From Chthoniobacteraceae bacterium (GTDB taxonomy: Bacteria > Verrucomicrobiota > Verrucomicrobiia > Chthoniobacterales > Chthoniobacteraceae), in contig CANJPY010000026.1 of the NCBI GenBank assembly GCA_947476255.1, positions 1-52,311 of the forward strand: DNA of 52,311 nucleotides, written 5' to 3'. The notes under the pieces are model-generated. The model saw only the letters and a program-made list of their open reading frames with translations, did not search any database and was not told the origin of the DNA. How positions within the stretch are numbered: position 1 is the stretch's first letter; each line of letters begins with the position of its first letter. Positions 52,291 to 52,311 of the stretch are shown piece by piece. Made by a program: the position numbers and the translations under genes.

Positions 52291-52311
52291 ATGGACCGCG
52301 AAACTGACTGA

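Larger units (their letters stand above)
51547..52311. other. 765-bp right end without a supported gene
   Basis: No frame longer than 68 codons that resembles a protein on either strand and no tRNA cloverleaf. The last 120 bp hold two inverted repeats and a direct repeat (separate entries). It may be the edge of a decayed element. Confidence 0.5.

Overview
The window reads as a chromosomal segment of a Verrucomicrobiota-like (PVC superphylum) bacterium. The evidence is gene content. There are three loci of DUF1501/DUF1552 Tat-exported proteins paired with planctomycete-type cytochromes (PSCyt1, PSCyt2/DUF1549, PSD1/DUF1553, DUF1587-1595-1592-1588-1585), a PVC-type heme-binding dehydrogenase-like protein, DUF1080, DUF6807 (PmoA-like), DUF5069, DUF4337 and DUF6428 proteins, and a pseudopilin/type II secretion cluster. 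Most genes lack a Shine-Dalgarno sequence; many instead carry a C/U-rich leader just before the start codon.

Layout. 1-152: the 3' end (domains V and VI) of a group II intron whose body lies off the left edge. 327-6535: gltB-gltD (glutamate synthase) on the minus strand, with a clear terminator and a CRP/NtcA-like palindrome upstream. 6870-14978: a plus-strand run of a small protein, DUF1501, a PPC-domain protein, a PSCyt2/PSD1 protein and a PSCyt1-WD40 protein. 15059-17891: a sialidase-like protein converging on a (6-4)-type Fe-S photolyase. 18041-19083: MOSC and mobA with an ATGA overlap. 19257-23181: bicupin, DUF1080, MECR-like reductase and C39-like peptidase. 23384-27231: a GT4 fusion protein with a GH130 enzyme. 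27440-32693: a lone DUF1501 gene converging on a DUF1552-DUF1592 operon. 33038-35805: a voltage-sensor channel-like protein, an EVE-domain protein and FabV. 35992-41260: PVC heme protein and a ricin-esterase-SMP30 fusion. 41559-43392: a repeat-rich exported protein with a tandem hairpin array at its stop codon. 43483-47683: DUF6807, gspG, an unknown exported protein, gspF and DUF5069 on the minus strand. 47893-49169: arsR-DUF6428-arsC. 49297-51546: DUF4337 protein, lipoprotein and an alpha/beta-hydrolase. 51547-52311: no gene seen, but several inverted repeats.

How the genes fit together. Much of the window encodes exported proteins for surface or periplasmic polymer breakdown (DUF1501/PSCyt systems, DUF1080, DUF6807, sialidase-like, esterase fusion) plus part of a secretion or pilus apparatus. 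Housekeeping functions are nitrogen assimilation (GltBD), fatty-acid synthesis (FabV), molybdenum cofactor maturation (MobA/MOSC), DNA repair (photolyase) and arsenic response (ArsR/ArsC). The least explained items are the C/U-rich leaders, the 21-bp stop-codon hairpin array, the channel without a recognisable selectivity filter, and the unknown protein between gspF and gspG. No rRNA, tRNA, CRISPR array or intact insertion sequence was recognised.
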